A stretch of DNA of 64,000 nucleotides from Clostridium prolinivorans (GTDB lineage: Bacteria; Bacillota; Clostridia; Clostridiales; Clostridiaceae): contig NZ_RJWG01000002.1 in assembly GCF_004011155.1 (NCBI RefSeq), forward strand, positions 236,012 to 300,011, written 5' to 3'. The position numbers and the translations under genes were made by a program. The first letter of the stretch is position 1. Each line of letters starts with the position of its first letter. The notes below the pieces were generated by a model. That model was not told the origin of the DNA. It did not search any database and worked only from the letters and a program-made list of their open reading frames with translations. Below, piece after piece: positions 9,120 to 17,499 of this stretch.

Positions 9120-10268
9120 TTAACTTTTTACTTTATTGGGTCCAGGATAAATAACTTTGAAAAAATCTCCATTAATACTATTAATAAATTTTACATTACC
9201 TATATTTTTAAAAGCTATTTTCATTTTTGTAAAGCCTCTTTGAGCTTTTATAAATCTACTTTTGTCATCAAGAGCTAACAATTTTTCATATATCCACATA
9301 TTCCTTCTTAAGTAATTATTTTCGCTTATATTTGTATTTTTAAGTAAAATGCCAGGACTAATAACACTTACATTTTCATTTCCAATTACAACTTCAATTT
9401 CTTTATTAAATATAGTGTAATCTCTATAAAAAACTGCATTTTTTATACCCTCATATACTGCTTCTATTGGATAATTTTCAGGTAATATTTTTTTTAAAAT
9501 TATTTCACATTTATCTAATATGGATAGCAAATCACCATTTACTAATATAATTTCATTTTCTTTACTATTTATTTTGTTTATTATTCTTACTACATTGTGA
9601 GGAAGATATAAAAAATTAATTTTTGAAAAAACTAAAATACCTCCAAGGGTTACTACATATTTTTCTAAATCTTTATTAAATTTTATTATAGATGCATTTT
9701 CCATAAGAATAATTCTATTTTCTTCTTTTGATTCAATTCTATGAAATGAAAAATATTTATCTACAAGTTCTGTATCTATACAATCAATAGAGCTATTTAT
9801 AATTGGACACAACTCAATATTTAATGATAAATTTTCCTGAAGGACTGAAGCTATTTCTTGCTTTCTCATTACATCTGTAGTTGAACCCCTTCTTATATAA
9901 AAAGCTCCATTTTCTTTTAATTGATATGGCTTTTGATCTCCATCATATATTGTAATCACGCCTAAAGTTTTTCCATTATAATAAATAGTTTCATATAGAA
10001 TTGGTATAGGAGGTTCACATCTTGAACTTATAATCTGCATTATTTGTTCTTCTTTATAATCATTATCTTCTATTCCAATTATTTTCTTTGTTTTATCTTC
10101 AACACCAATTATAATATATCCTCTTCCACCTTTTGAATTTGCTATAGCACAAACATCTTTTGCTAATTCTTTTTTCCCGCTCTCTGTATTTAATTCCAAT
10201 TTTTGTTTAAAATCTAATTTTAATCCTTCATTTTTATTAATTAAATATTTTAACTTCTTTTTATCCAT
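9120..10268 (-). CDS. AlbA_2/Schlafen-like domain protein, putative transcriptional regulator
   Basis: A 382-residue protein. Residues about 12-135 match the AlbA_2 (Schlafen-AlbA_2) module: LDFKQKLELN near the start, then ELAKDVCAIANSKGGRGYI and IIGVEDKTKKIIGIED, and GAFYIRRGSTTDVM. This module is found in many bacterial DNA-binding or ATP-binding regulators. The C-terminal part is divergent and may correspond to the degenerate GHKL-like region seen in relatives. The start has only a weak AGG upstream. The regulated genes are unknown. Confidence 0.72.
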   Translation of the reverse strand: MDKKKLKYLINKNEGLKLDFKQKLELNTESGKKELAKDVCAIANSKGGRGYIIIGVEDKTKKIIGIEDNDYKEEQIMQIISSRCEPPIPILYETIYYNGKTLGVITIYDGDQKPYQLKENGAFYIRRGSTTDVMRKQEIASVLQENLSLNIELCPIINSSIDCIDTELVDKYFSFHRIESKEENRIILMENASIIKFNKDLEKYVVTLGGILVFSKINFLYLPHNVVRIINKINSKENEIILVNGDLLSILDKCEIILKKILPENYPIEAVYEGIKNAVFYRDYTIFNKEIEVVIGNENVSVISPGILLKNTNISENNYLRRNMWIYEKLLALDDKSRFIKAQRGFTKMKIAFKNIGNVKFINSINGDFFKVIYPGPNKVKS

Positions 10269-10430
10269 AACCTACAACCTTATTCTTTATATATTATTGC
10301 TTTATTATATATTATATTATTATATACAAATAAAAGTACAGACAAATATTTAAATAATTATTTATATTTATTTATTTATATAAAACATAAATACTAAATA
10401 TAGTTTATTAAAATAATAATTCAAAAAGTT

Positions 10431-10477
10431 AAAAAGCACAAGTTGTATTATTGTATTAATATCAACCTATGCTTTTT
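10431..10477 (-). terminator. Terminator of the 10492-10797 gene
   Basis: AAAAAGCACAAGTTG pairs, with interruptions, with CAACCTATGCTTTTT. The minus-strand hairpin is followed by a T-rich tract. Confidence 0.6.
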
Positions 10478-10491
10478 ATTTGTTAATGTAT

Positions 10492-10797
10492 TTATCTTAC
10501 ATTTAAATATACATTTAAATTTTTCTTTATATTATAAGCCTCATCAGAATTTGAAGTTATTATAAGGTGATTCCCTTTCAAATTAGTATTAAAATCTTGA
10601 AATCCTTCTGATTTTAGATGATTTTTTATATCATCAACACTTTCACTTTCAGCTATTAATGTTTTTCTTCCAACATAATCATTGTTTACATAAACTTCAT
10701 AGCTATCATGATATAATTTCCCTCCATTATCAAAATCTCTTCTATTTATAAATATTGGGAAAAAGTTATTGTTACCTGAAGTAAAATTATTAAACAT
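10492..10797 (-). CDS. Conserved hypothetical protein
   Basis: A 101-residue soluble protein with start MFNNFTSGNNNFFPIFINRRD. It contains an Asn/Phe-rich N-terminus and a compact alpha/beta stretch (YEVYVNNDYVGRKTLIAES, then a short helix and strand). There is no signal peptide, membrane segment or catalytic motif. The ribosome binding site AGGAGG is close upstream. It is transcribed alone, next to a SASP gene. I do not recognise the family. Confidence 0.6.
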   Translation of the reverse strand: MFNNFTSGNNNFFPIFINRRDFDNGGKLYHDSYEVYVNNDYVGRKTLIAESESVDDIKNHLKSEGFQDFNTNLKGNHLIITSNSDEAYNIKKNLNVYLNVR

Positions 10798-10903
10798 ATT
10801 AAATCCTCCTTAATATAAAAATTTTATAATTATATTTTGATATAAATTTTTATGTTAATATTTATTATTTCTATATTTTTAAAATATATTAAGCTAAATA
10901 AAA

Positions 10904-10925
10904 AACCTCAGGACATCCTGAGGTT
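10904..10925 (-). terminator. Terminator of the SASP gene
   Basis: AACCTCAGGA and TCCTGAGGTT form a 10-bp GC-containing stem with a 2-nt loop, followed on the minus strand by TTTTTATTT. Confidence 0.9.
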
Positions 10926-10939
10926 CTTTTTTATATGTT

Positions 10940-11137
10940 CTATTTTAGTCCTTGTTCGTAAGCTTCAATCATTTTTTTAACCATTTGTCCGCCTACTGAT
11001 CCAGCTTCTCTAGCAGTTAAATCTCCATTGTAACCTTCTTTAAGATTAACACCAACTTCTGATGCAGCTTCCATTTTAAATCTGTTTAATCCTTCTTTAG
11101 CTTGTGGAACTAAAGTTTTGTTATTATTATTTGCCAT
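10940..11137 (-). CDS. Alpha/beta-type small acid-soluble spore protein
   Basis: A 65-residue SASP that coats spore DNA and protects it from UV and chemical damage. Diagnostic features are the germination-protease site region KMEAASEVGV and the conserved second half LTAREAGSVGGQMVKKMIEAYE. Such genes are normally expressed in the forespore under sigma-G. The gene is monocistronic with a strong terminator. It is firm evidence that the organism forms endospores. Confidence 0.95.
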   Translation of the reverse strand: MANNNNKTLVPQAKEGLNRFKMEAASEVGVNLKEGYNGDLTAREAGSVGGQMVKKMIEAYEQGLK

Positions 11138-11286
11138 AAAAAATTCCTCCTTAATTTAAATTTTTTCTTGTCCTATGGTTGTAATATAAGTATATGTCAA
11201 ATATAAATAACTATCCTATGAAACTAAAGGATGAAATGATATAATTATGGATTATATGGTATTATAAGGAATAAAAATAAAATAAA

Positions 11287-11319
11287 AAAAAGACCTTTCA
11301 AAATTTGAAAAGTCTTTTT
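11287..11319 (-). terminator. Terminator of the tRNA operon
   Basis: AAAAAGAC and GTCTTTTT close a longer hairpin, with TTTCAAA/TTTGAAA inside, immediately after tRNA-Arg. It is followed by a long T tract on the minus strand. Confidence 0.85.
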
Positions 11320-11321
11320 AG

Positions 11322-11398
11322 TGGTGCGCCCAACAGGAGTTGAACCTGCGACCGTTGGATTCGAAGTCCACCACTCTATCCAGCTGAGCTATGGGCGC
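11322..11398 (-). tRNA. tRNA-Arg (anticodon TCG)
   Basis: A cloverleaf with acceptor GCGCCCA/TGGGCGC, anticodon loop CTTCGAA and T-loop TTCAACT, with CCA encoded. It is the last gene of the operon. Confidence 0.95.
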
Positions 11399-11422
11399 TT
11401 AAATAAGCCAAAAATAAAAAAA

Positions 11423-11496
11423 TGGAGCGGGTGAAGGGAATCGAACCCTCGTAGCCAGCTTGGAAGGCTGGAACTCTACCATTGAGTTACACCCGC
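11423..11496 (-). tRNA. tRNA-Gly (anticodon TCC), copy 1
   Basis: Acceptor GCGGGTG/CACCCGC, anticodon loop CTTCCAA, CCA encoded. Identical to the copy at 12163-12236. Confidence 0.95.
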
Positions 11497-11500
11497 ATAT

Positions 11501-11575
11501 TGGAGCGGAAGACGGGATTCGAACCCGCAACTTTCACCTTGGCAAGGTGACACTCTACCATTGAGTTACACCCGC
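11501..11575 (-). tRNA. tRNA-Gly (anticodon GCC), chimeric copy
   Basis: Anticodon loop TTGCCAA, CCA encoded. The 5' acceptor strand is GCGGGTG but the 3' strand is CTTCCGC, which leaves a T-T mismatch at the sixth pair. The first nine bases match tRNA-Gly(TCC); the rest matches the tRNA-Gly(GCC) at 11580-11654. Confidence 0.9.
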
Positions 11576-11579
11576 GTAT

Positions 11580-11654
11580 TGGAGCGGAAGACGGGATTCG
11601 AACCCGCAACTTTCACCTTGGCAAGGTGACACTCTACCATTGAGTCACTCCCGC
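11580..11654 (-). tRNA. tRNA-Gly (anticodon GCC)
   Basis: Acceptor GCGGGAG/CTTCCGC pairs fully (one G-T). Anticodon loop TTGCCAA, CCA encoded. Confidence 0.95.
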
Positions 11655-11660
11655 AAAATT

Positions 11661-11744
11661 TGGTGCAGATGAAGGGAGTCGAACCCCCACGCCGTTGGCG
11701 CTAGATCCTAAGTCTAGTGCGTCTGCCAATTCCGCCACATCTGC
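11661..11744 (-). tRNA. tRNA-Leu (anticodon TAG)
   Basis: An 84-nt type II tRNA with a long variable arm. Anticodon stem CTAGA/TCTAG with TAG in the loop; acceptor GCAGATG/CATCTGC; CCA encoded. Confidence 0.95.
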
Positions 11745-11752
11745 ATATATTT

Positions 11753-11828
11753 TGGTGGCTCACCGGGGAATCGAACCCCGGACACCATGATTAAAAGTCA
11801 TGTGCTCTACCGACTGAGCTAGTGAACC
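11753..11828 (-). tRNA. tRNA-Lys (anticodon TTT)
   Basis: Acceptor GGTTCAC/GTGAGCC (one T-G wobble), anticodon loop CTTTTAA, CCA encoded. Confidence 0.95.
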
Positions 11829-11833
11829 ATCTT

Positions 11834-11908
11834 TGGCTGGGATGGCAGGATTCGAACCTACGAATACAGGAGTCAAAGTCCTGTGCCTTACCGCTTGGCG
11901 ACATCCCA
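11834..11908 (-). tRNA. tRNA-Gln (anticodon TTG)
   Basis: Acceptor TGGGATG/CATCCCA, anticodon stem CAGGA/TCCTG with TTG in the loop, CCA encoded. In this organism Gln-tRNA is presumably made through the GatCAB amidotransferase encoded at 19329-22556. Confidence 0.95.
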
Positions 11909-11918
11909 TTATCACTTA

Positions 11919-11995
<77 letters not shown>

Positions 11996-11999
11996 ATTT

Positions 12000-12075
12000 T
12001 GGTGCACCATCAGGGACTCGAACCCGGGGCCCACTGATTAAGAGTCAGTTGCTCTACCAACTGAGCTAATGGTGC
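12000..12075 (-). tRNA. tRNA-Lys (anticodon CTT)
   Basis: Acceptor GCACCAT/ATGGTGC, anticodon stem CTGA/TCAG with CTT in the loop, CCA encoded. Confidence 0.95.
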
Positions 12076-12080
12076 ATAAT

Positions 12081-12157
<77 letters not shown>

Positions 12158-12162
12158 ATATT

Positions 12163-12236
12163 TGGAGCGGGTGAAGGGAATCGAACCCTCGTAGCCAGCT
12201 TGGAAGGCTGGAACTCTACCATTGAGTTACACCCGC
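12163..12236 (-). tRNA. tRNA-Gly (anticodon TCC), copy 2
   Basis: Identical to the copy at 11423-11496. It lies just downstream of a terminator-like hairpin. Confidence 0.95.
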
Positions 12237-12247
12237 ATGTAAAATAA

Positions 12248-12269
12248 AAAAAGTTATTTCTAACTTTTT
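12248..12269 (-). terminator. Terminator-like hairpin inside the tRNA operon
   Basis: On the minus strand AAAAAGTTA-GAAA-TAACTTTTT, with two more T, lies between tRNA-Pro and the next tRNA. The GAAA tetraloop and T tract look like an intrinsic terminator, although the stem is AT-rich. Confidence 0.5.
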
Positions 12270-12345
12270 TGGTCGGGGTGACAGGGATTGAACCTGCGAC
12301 CTCATGGTCCCAAACCACGCGCGCTCCCATCTGCGCCACACCCCG
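12270..12345 (-). tRNA. tRNA-Pro (anticodon TGG)
   Basis: Acceptor CGGGGTG/CACCCCG, anticodon stem CGTGG/CCATG with TGG in the loop, CCA encoded. It is the first tRNA of the operon. Confidence 0.95.
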
Positions 12346-12386
12346 TTATCGTGGAAGTTATTGCCGAACTCCCGACGACATAGATT

Positions 12387-12415
12387 ATTCTACACGATAT
12401 ATTTAAATTCGTCAA
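12387..12415 (-). promoter_or_regulatory. Sigma-A promoter of the tRNA operon
   Basis: TTGACG (12410-12415) and TAGAAT (12387-12392) are spaced by exactly 17 bp on the minus strand. The predicted transcript starts near 12380 and reaches tRNA-Pro after about 35 nt of GC-richer leader. Confidence 0.75.
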
Positions 12416-12436
12416 TAGTTATTTTAAATTTTTTTG

Positions 12437-12907
12437 TTATAGTTTTTTCAAATTTACATCTATTTTATTATTCTCAATTGTTAAGATTGCTATACTTTTA
12501 CAAAAATCACGTGGAAGAGAAGCACTTCCAGGATTTATAAACCATATTCCTTTTTCATATTCCACAAGTGATTCATGTGTATGCCCAAATAAAACTATGT
12601 CTGCTTCTAATTCTTCTGCTCTATATTTTAAATTTGTAAGCCCATATTTTACATTATATTTATGTCCATGAGTAATAAATATTTTTTTACCTTCTATTTC
12701 TTCTAATATTTCTACAGGTACAGAAGTTACAAAATCACAATTTCCTCTTACATTGATAATTTTACCATTAAATCCATCTTTAAGAATATTTACATCATCT
12801 ACATTATCTCCAAGATGTATTATTATATCTATATTTTTTACTATATTTTTCAATTTTTTTAATTCGTATGTATTTCTGTGAGTATCACTTATTACTGCTA
12901 TTTGCAT
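12437..12907 (-). CDS. YfcE/MJ0936-family metallophosphodiesterase
   Basis: A 156-residue calcineurin-like phosphoesterase. Metal-ligand motifs are SDTH at the N-terminus, HLGDNVDD, RGNCD, THGHKY and GHTHES. The size and order of motifs match the YfcE family of small phosphodiesterases. It is the last gene of the AIR-synthase-like/rph/rdgB/yfcE operon, 23 bp after rdgB. The physiological substrate is not known. Ribosome binding site AGGTAGGGAAG. Confidence 0.9.
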   Translation of the reverse strand: MQIAVISDTHRNTYELKKLKNIVKNIDIIIHLGDNVDDVNILKDGFNGKIINVRGNCDFVTSVPVEILEEIEGKKIFITHGHKYNVKYGLTNLKYRAEELEADIVLFGHTHESLVEYEKGIWFINPGSASLPRDFCKSIAILTIENNKIDVNLKKL

Positions 12908-12930
12908 TTAATACTTCCCTACCTTTTATT

Positions 12931-13530
12931 TTATTTATAATACTTTCTTAATTCTTCTTGTAATTTTCTAAGTGCTTTAGCTCTATGACTTACTGAATTT
13001 TTCTCTTCTTCACTCATTTGAGCAAAAGTTTTATTTAATTTAGGAAAATAAAATAATGGGTCGTATCCAAAACCTTTCTCCCCTGCAGGTTCTTCTTTTA
13101 TATATCCTTCAACTTCTCCTTGAACTTTTATAACGGTATTTTCATCTATAATAAGTACAATAGCACTTATAAATTTTGCTTTTCTTTCATCAAAAGATTT
13201 GCCTTTAAGAAGTGATAACAACTTTTTATTATTTTTTTCATCATTTCCATGTTCTCCTGCAAATCTTGCAGAATAAACTCCAGGAGCTCCTCCTAAAGCA
13301 TCAACTGAAAGTCCTGAATCATCAGATAAAACCATACAGTCTTTTTTAATTTTAAATATTTCACTTGCTTTTTTATATGCATTTTCTATAAATGTAGTCC
13401 CATCTTCTTCTATATCTATGTTAATTCCTGCTTCTTTTAATGAAATTATATCTATAGGAAACTCAGATAAAATAGCTTTTATTTCTTTAATTTTATGTTC
13501 ATTATTACTTGCAATTATAAGTTTCTTCAT
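12931..13530 (-). CDS. rdgB: dITP/XTP pyrophosphatase (RdgB/HAM1 family)
   Basis: A 199-residue house-cleaning nucleotide pyrophosphatase that hydrolyses ITP, dITP and XTP to monophosphates. Family motifs are [14 protein letters not shown] at the N-terminus, [20 protein letters not shown] in the middle, and [11 protein letters not shown] with SHRAKAL towards the C-terminus. Its ATG overlaps the rph stop by 4 bp (13527-13530), indicating translational coupling. The rph-rdgB order is common in Firmicutes. Confidence 0.95.
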   Translation of the reverse strand: MKKLIIASNNEHKIKEIKAILSEFPIDIISLKEAGINIDIEEDGTTFIENAYKKASEIFKIKKDCMVLSDDSGLSVDALGGAPGVYSARFAGEHGNDEKNNKKLLSLLKGKSFDERKAKFISAIVLIIDENTVIKVQGEVEGYIKEEPAGEKGFGYDPLFYFPKLNKTFAQMSEEEKNSVSHRAKALRKLQEELRKYYK

Positions 13531-14276
13531 TTATTCTCACCAGTCCCTATCCATAAACAATCTGTTTTTAAAATATCCTTTTGTATCTGAATAATTTGTT
13601 TTATACCTTTTTCTCCTAAAGCAAGAAGTTCATCCAAGTCTTTTCTTGAAAAAGGGCTTTCTTCTCCTGTACCTTGAATTTCAATAAACTCTCCTTCATC
13701 AGTCATAACTATATTCATATCTACTTTAGCATTAGAGTCTTCTAAATAACATAGATCTAATAATTTCATATCTTTAATAATTCCTACACTAACAGCACTT
13801 ACAAAATTTCTAATAGGATAAACATCAAAAGGTTTTTCTCTATGAAGCTTATTTACAGCATCTACCAAAGCCACAAATGCACCTGTTATAGAAGAAGTCC
13901 TTGTACCTCCATCAGCTTGTATAACATCACAGTCTATCCATATAGTTTTTTCTCCTATAGCTTTTAAATCTACAACGGATCTAAGTGCTCTTCCTATAAG
14001 CCTTTGTATTTCCATAGTTCTTCCATCTATTTTTAATTTAGATATATCTCTTAATTTTCTAACTTGCGTAGAACGTGGAAGCATGCTGTATTCGCAAGTA
14101 ATCCAGCCCTCTCCCTTACCTTTTAAAAATGGTGGAACTTTATCTTCTATAGAAGCAGTACATATTACCTTTGTGTCCCCTACTTCAATAAGTACAGATC
14201 CTTCTGCATGTTTTATGTAATTCCTAGTTATTTTAACAGGCCTTAACTGATCATTTTTTCTTCCATCTATACGCAT
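13527..14276 (-). CDS. rph: Ribonuclease PH
   Basis: A 249-residue phosphorolytic 3'-5' exoribonuclease that trims tRNA precursors. It starts [20 protein letters not shown] and contains [20 protein letters not shown], then [37 protein letters not shown] and [19 protein letters not shown], all typical RNase PH. It lies 45 bp after the AIR-synthase-like gene and overlaps rdgB. The ribosome binding site AAAGGAGG precedes the ATG. Confidence 0.95.
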   Translation of the reverse strand: MRIDGRKNDQLRPVKITRNYIKHAEGSVLIEVGDTKVICTASIEDKVPPFLKGKGEGWITCEYSMLPRSTQVRKLRDISKLKIDGRTMEIQRLIGRALRSVVDLKAIGEKTIWIDCDVIQADGGTRTSSITGAFVALVDAVNKLHREKPFDVYPIRNFVSAVSVGIIKDMKLLDLCYLEDSNAKVDMNIVMTDEGEFIEIQGTGEESPFSRKDLDELLALGEKGIKQIIQIQKDILKTDCLWIGTGENK

Positions 14277-14321
14277 TTTTTCCTCCTTTAAAATTCATAG
14301 ACTATAATTATATATTAATCA

Positions 14322-15323
14322 TTATATACCAAACTTATTAATTTTTTCGTTTATAATAAATAATTCATCTCTTTCTGGAGGTTCAACCTCAATTTCAACA
14401 TTGTTTTCTACAAGTATACCTTTTTCTTTAGTAACTTTACCTATTATAGAAGCGTTAATTCCATTTTCTTTAAATTTTTCTATAAGAGCTGCACCATCTT
14501 TAGTTGTAATAAGCATACTTCCTGAAGATATCAATCTTAAAGGATTTACATCAAATTTATTACATATTTTATAAGTTGAAGTACTTATAGGCATTTTTTC
14601 TTTATAAACTTTAAATCCTACTAAACTAGCCTTTGCCATTTCCCAAAGAGCACCAAGTACTCCCCCTTCAGTTATATCATGCATAGAATTTACCCCAAAC
14701 TTACCAGCTATAACTCCTTCTTTTACTACACTTATCTTATTAATATATTCTTTAACTTCTATAATTTCTTTAAAAGACAATAGATCCTTTATGTATTCAA
14801 AATAATCATTTACTACTATATATGTGCCCTCCATACCTATGGATTTAGTTACTATAATATCATCTCCAATTTTAGCTCCTGATGTAGAAATAGCTGTATT
14901 ATTTTTACCCTTACCAATTGCAGTACATGAAACTATAATTTTATTAACAGCTTTAGTTATTTCAGTATGTCCTCCTAATATTTCTACATTTAATTTTTTT
15001 GTTTCTTCGTCTATCTCTTTCATAATTGAATCAATTTGTTCAATATCTGTTCCCTCTGGAGCAAGTATTGTTACAAGTATTCCTAATGGTTCTATACCTG
15101 TTGAAGCTATATCATTGCAATTTATATGAACTGCTAATTTGCCTATATTTCTTTCAGTACCAGTTATAGGATCTGTAGATAATGCACATTCATAATCTCC
15201 AAAATCTATTATACTGCAATCTTCACCTATACCAGGTCTTACCTTAACTTCTTTTCTATTAACACTTCTATTATTTTTTATAATTTTATTTAAATCATCC
15301 CAGTTTAATTTACCTGATTTCAT
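14322..15323 (-). CDS. AIR synthase-related protein (HypE/ThiL-like fold)
   Basis: A 333-residue protein of the PurM/HypE/ThiL/SelD ATP-dependent superfamily. Motifs are RPGIGEDCSIIDFGDYECAL, STDPITGTERNIG, and NCNDIASTGIEPLGILVTIL, followed by GGHTEITKAVN. The C-terminal half contains MHDITEGGVLGALWEMAKAS. Within the family it most resembles HypE-like proteins found outside hydrogenase clusters, so its substrate is uncertain. The start at 15323 follows AAAGGAG; 16 further upstream codons are open but lack a ribosome binding site. It is the first gene of the operon leading to rph. Confidence 0.8.
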   Translation of the reverse strand: MKSGKLNWDDLNKIIKNNRSVNRKEVKVRPGIGEDCSIIDFGDYECALSTDPITGTERNIGKLAVHINCNDIASTGIEPLGILVTILAPEGTDIEQIDSIMKEIDEETKKLNVEILGGHTEITKAVNKIIVSCTAIGKGKNNTAISTSGAKIGDDIIVTKSIGMEGTYIVVNDYFEYIKDLLSFKEIIEVKEYINKISVVKEGVIAGKFGVNSMHDITEGGVLGALWEMAKASLVGFKVYKEKMPISTSTYKICNKFDVNPLRLISSGSMLITTKDGAALIEKFKENGINASIIGKVTKEKGILVENNVEIEVEPPERDELFIINEKINKFGI

Positions 15324-15415
15324 AAAAATCTCCTTTCTTATAAAGCGGACAAGCACAATTTTAAAACTCACTTCATATTATTTATATAAGGATTAATTTT
15401 TTGGTGGTGTATATT

Positions 15416-16810
15416 TTGAATTATATAGGACCTTTTCTAAGAATAAACTCTTTAAAAAGTAACCAAGTTGAAAAACAACTATTTTATCTTTCAAAAGAAG
15501 CTATAAAGTACTTAACTTTAACCTCTAGATGCGGTATAACTATTCCTCAAAGTGAATTAAAAAGCAGAAACTTTCCTAATATTGATAATAACATAATTAA
15601 CTCTATTTCTCCACTTTTGTGTATATACAAAAAGGCTCATCCTAAACTTATAAGCATTGGTAATAATCTTTGCTTTGATGAAGATGCTTTAAAAAAAGAA
15701 ATAAATATTGAAAGTAATGGATTTATGACTTTATGTTTACTTGAACTTATAGAGTATTATAATCAATTTAAAGATATAGATAATAAAAAATACTCTTTAA
15801 GTAATTTATACTTAATATTATGCAAAAGGCAGTTGGAATTTTATGCAACTAATTTTAGGAACATAGAAGGAGTATTTGTAGATAAAAAGAATGTATCTCA
15901 TAACTTAAATTCTGATTTTAAATTTGAAGAAAAAAATAAAAAATTCAAATATTCTGATCAGGCTATTCAAATGACAGCTTTTTATAAATATTCCTTATTT
16001 GATAAAACTAAATGTGGAGAAGAATATAGAAACTTTTCAATGGATATTTTAAAAATGTTTTTAGAATATAAAGATGAATTGTACCTTTGCTCTAGAGAAG
16101 AACTTATAAAGTTATGTTTCGCTTTTAATGTGTTTTATAAATATTCAAATATTCCAGAAGTAAAAATACTTCTTCTGGATTTAATGGAATTTTTAATTGA
16201 AGATAATGATTTTTCAAGTAAATCAGATATTAAAATAGAAGAAATCTGTTTAACATTGATAAACTCTATTCTTTTTTATAAAAGTACAAATATACTTAAA
16301 TTTAAAGACATAAGTGAAGAAATATTTAAAGTTTTATTAGATATGTACGATCCCGAACTTGGAATATTTATAAAACCTTGTGAAAAAAAAGAAATATCTT
16401 ATGGATGTTTAGAAATTTTGTCTTATCTTATTTCTATGTTATGTTATAATAATTTAATTGAAAAAAGCAAAGACAGCGATATGATTATAATAGATATTTT
16501 TAAACGTCAGATTATAGATTCAGAACTTATTTTAAGCTGGCCTCAAAGTCCTAATTTAGATGATGTAGAAAGGTACGAAAATTTTTCTGCAAAAGCTGAA
16601 AATTTACTTGATGAACAATTTTTTAGAATGTCTTTTGTTCCAAGCCCTGAAATTTGTGAACTTCCTCCAATTTTTATAAAAAATATTACTTATAATAAGA
16701 AAAAAGGCAGTTTCTCTCAAGGCAAAACTACTTTTGATAGTTCTAAAAATTTATTTATATTTTTTCTTATAATTTATATTACTAAAATATTTAACGAAAA
16801 TAATTTATAA
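15416..16810 (+). CDS. Conserved clostridial hypothetical protein
   Basis: A 464-residue protein, probably starting at TTG 15416 behind GGTGGTG. It begins MNYIGPFLRINSLKS. It is mostly helical by composition, with no signal peptide or clear membrane segment. There are repeated Leu/Lys/Glu-rich helices and several cysteines (for example CGITIP, LLCIYKK, CSREELIKLCF). No catalytic or binding motif is recognised. It is divergent from the AIR-synthase-like operon, sharing the 15324-15415 promoter region. The function is unknown. Confidence 0.6.
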   Translation: MNYIGPFLRINSLKSNQVEKQLFYLSKEAIKYLTLTSRCGITIPQSELKSRNFPNIDNNIINSISPLLCIYKKAHPKLISIGNNLCFDEDALKKEINIESNGFMTLCLLELIEYYNQFKDIDNKKYSLSNLYLILCKRQLEFYATNFRNIEGVFVDKKNVSHNLNSDFKFEEKNKKFKYSDQAIQMTAFYKYSLFDKTKCGEEYRNFSMDILKMFLEYKDELYLCSREELIKLCFAFNVFYKYSNIPEVKILLLDLMEFLIEDNDFSSKSDIKIEEICLTLINSILFYKSTNILKFKDISEEIFKVLLDMYDPELGIFIKPCEKKEISYGCLEILSYLISMLCYNNLIEKSKDSDMIIIDIFKRQIIDSELILSWPQSPNLDDVERYENFSAKAENLLDEQFFRMSFVPSPEICELPPIFIKNITYNKKKGSFSQGKTTFDSSKNLFIFFLIIYITKIFNENNL

Positions 16811-16829
16811 GTTTATATTATACAAATAT

Positions 16830-16856
16830 TTAGTGGTTTTAACATTTAAACACTAA
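16830..16856 (+). terminator. Weak terminator-like hairpin
   Basis: TTAGTG and CACTAA, with TTT/AAA inside and one bulge, precede TTTTACG after the 15416-16810 gene. Confidence 0.4.
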
Positions 16857-16936
16857 TTTTACGTAACATAAAAAACACTATTAAGAACAAACTATAAATA
16901 ATTAAAAATAATATAGATAAGTGGAGTGATGCTGTT

Positions 16937-17104
16937 ATGACAAACATAAGCTGTTTGGAAAACTGTACCTATTGTGTAAACGGGAAATGCTCACTTAATT
17001 ATATTTCAACTTCAACAAATTTATTAAATCTTACAAATAATTGTCCTTATTTTGTTTTAAAAGAATCTATAAATAAAGCAGGAGTATTGCAAAATAAAAT
17101 CTAG
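16937..17104 (+). CDS. Small cysteine-rich protein
   Basis: A 55-codon gene starting ATG at 16937 behind GTGGAGTGA. The product starts MTNISCLENCTYCVNGKCSL and later has NNCPYFV, so five cysteines are spaced C-x3-C-x2-C-x4-C plus one more. The spacing suggests a small zinc or iron-sulfur binding knuckle. Similar short Cys-rich proteins occur in clostridia, often with misleading database names. There is a strong terminator downstream. The role is unknown. Confidence 0.65.
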   Translation: MTNISCLENCTYCVNGKCSLNYISTSTNLLNLTNNCPYFVLKESINKAGVLQNKI

Positions 17105-17142
17105 TTTATAATTAAATCTACAATAAATATGTTTTCTAAACT

Positions 17143-17174
17143 TATGCTGTGCATAATCTATTTTGCACAGCATA
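17143..17174 (+). terminator. Terminator after the Cys-rich gene
   Basis: TATGCTGTGCA and TGCACAGCATA form an 11-bp stem followed by GTATTTTTTTATTTT. Confidence 0.9.
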
Positions 17175-17203
17175 GTATTTTTTTATTTTGTTAGATATTA
17201 TGA

Positions 17204-17281
17204 TTATCTGTAAATTTCAATATCCTCATAACTGTATTGTAATTGTAGTTCATTCTTTCTGTTTAATACAAATGTGCTCAT
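17204..17281 (-). other. 25-codon ORF resembling a peptide leader remnant
   Basis: A short ORF (ATG 17281) reads MSTFVLNRKNELQLQYSYED and ends five residues later. The N-terminal phrase resembles leader segments of small clostridial bacteriocin-like peptides, but no GG cleavage site or core follows and the ribosome binding site is poor. It is probably a decayed fragment; low confidence. Confidence 0.25.
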
Positions 17282-17329
17282 TTTTTCAATTCTATTCTCA
17301 TTTTATCATTTTTACTTTGATTTATTTAC

Positions 17330-17497
17330 TTAAAGCTCCCTTCCATCAAGCAAGCTAACTATTATCTTCTCACCTTCACACATCATCATCTTCTCTACCA
17401 ATCTAAAATACATATCAACATCAAAATTCTCTAACAATTATGCATCAGCTAAAATTTCCATAAACTTTTTGCCTGCATTAATCATATTATAAAATGT
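17330..17497 (-). pseudogene. C-terminal fragment of a serine recombinase
   Basis: The minus-strand frame reads NMINAGKKFMEILADA, an in-frame stop, then LLENFDVDMYFRLVEKMMMC and EGEKIIVSLLDGREL before a second stop. The FDVD-x-YF-x-LVEK and IIVSLLDG pattern is typical of the extreme C-terminus of clostridial large serine recombinases. The catalytic domain is absent, so this is a remnant. It lies between the small Cys-rich gene and the oligopeptide-binding protein and suggests an old insertion here. Confidence 0.6.
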
Positions 17498-17499
17498 AT

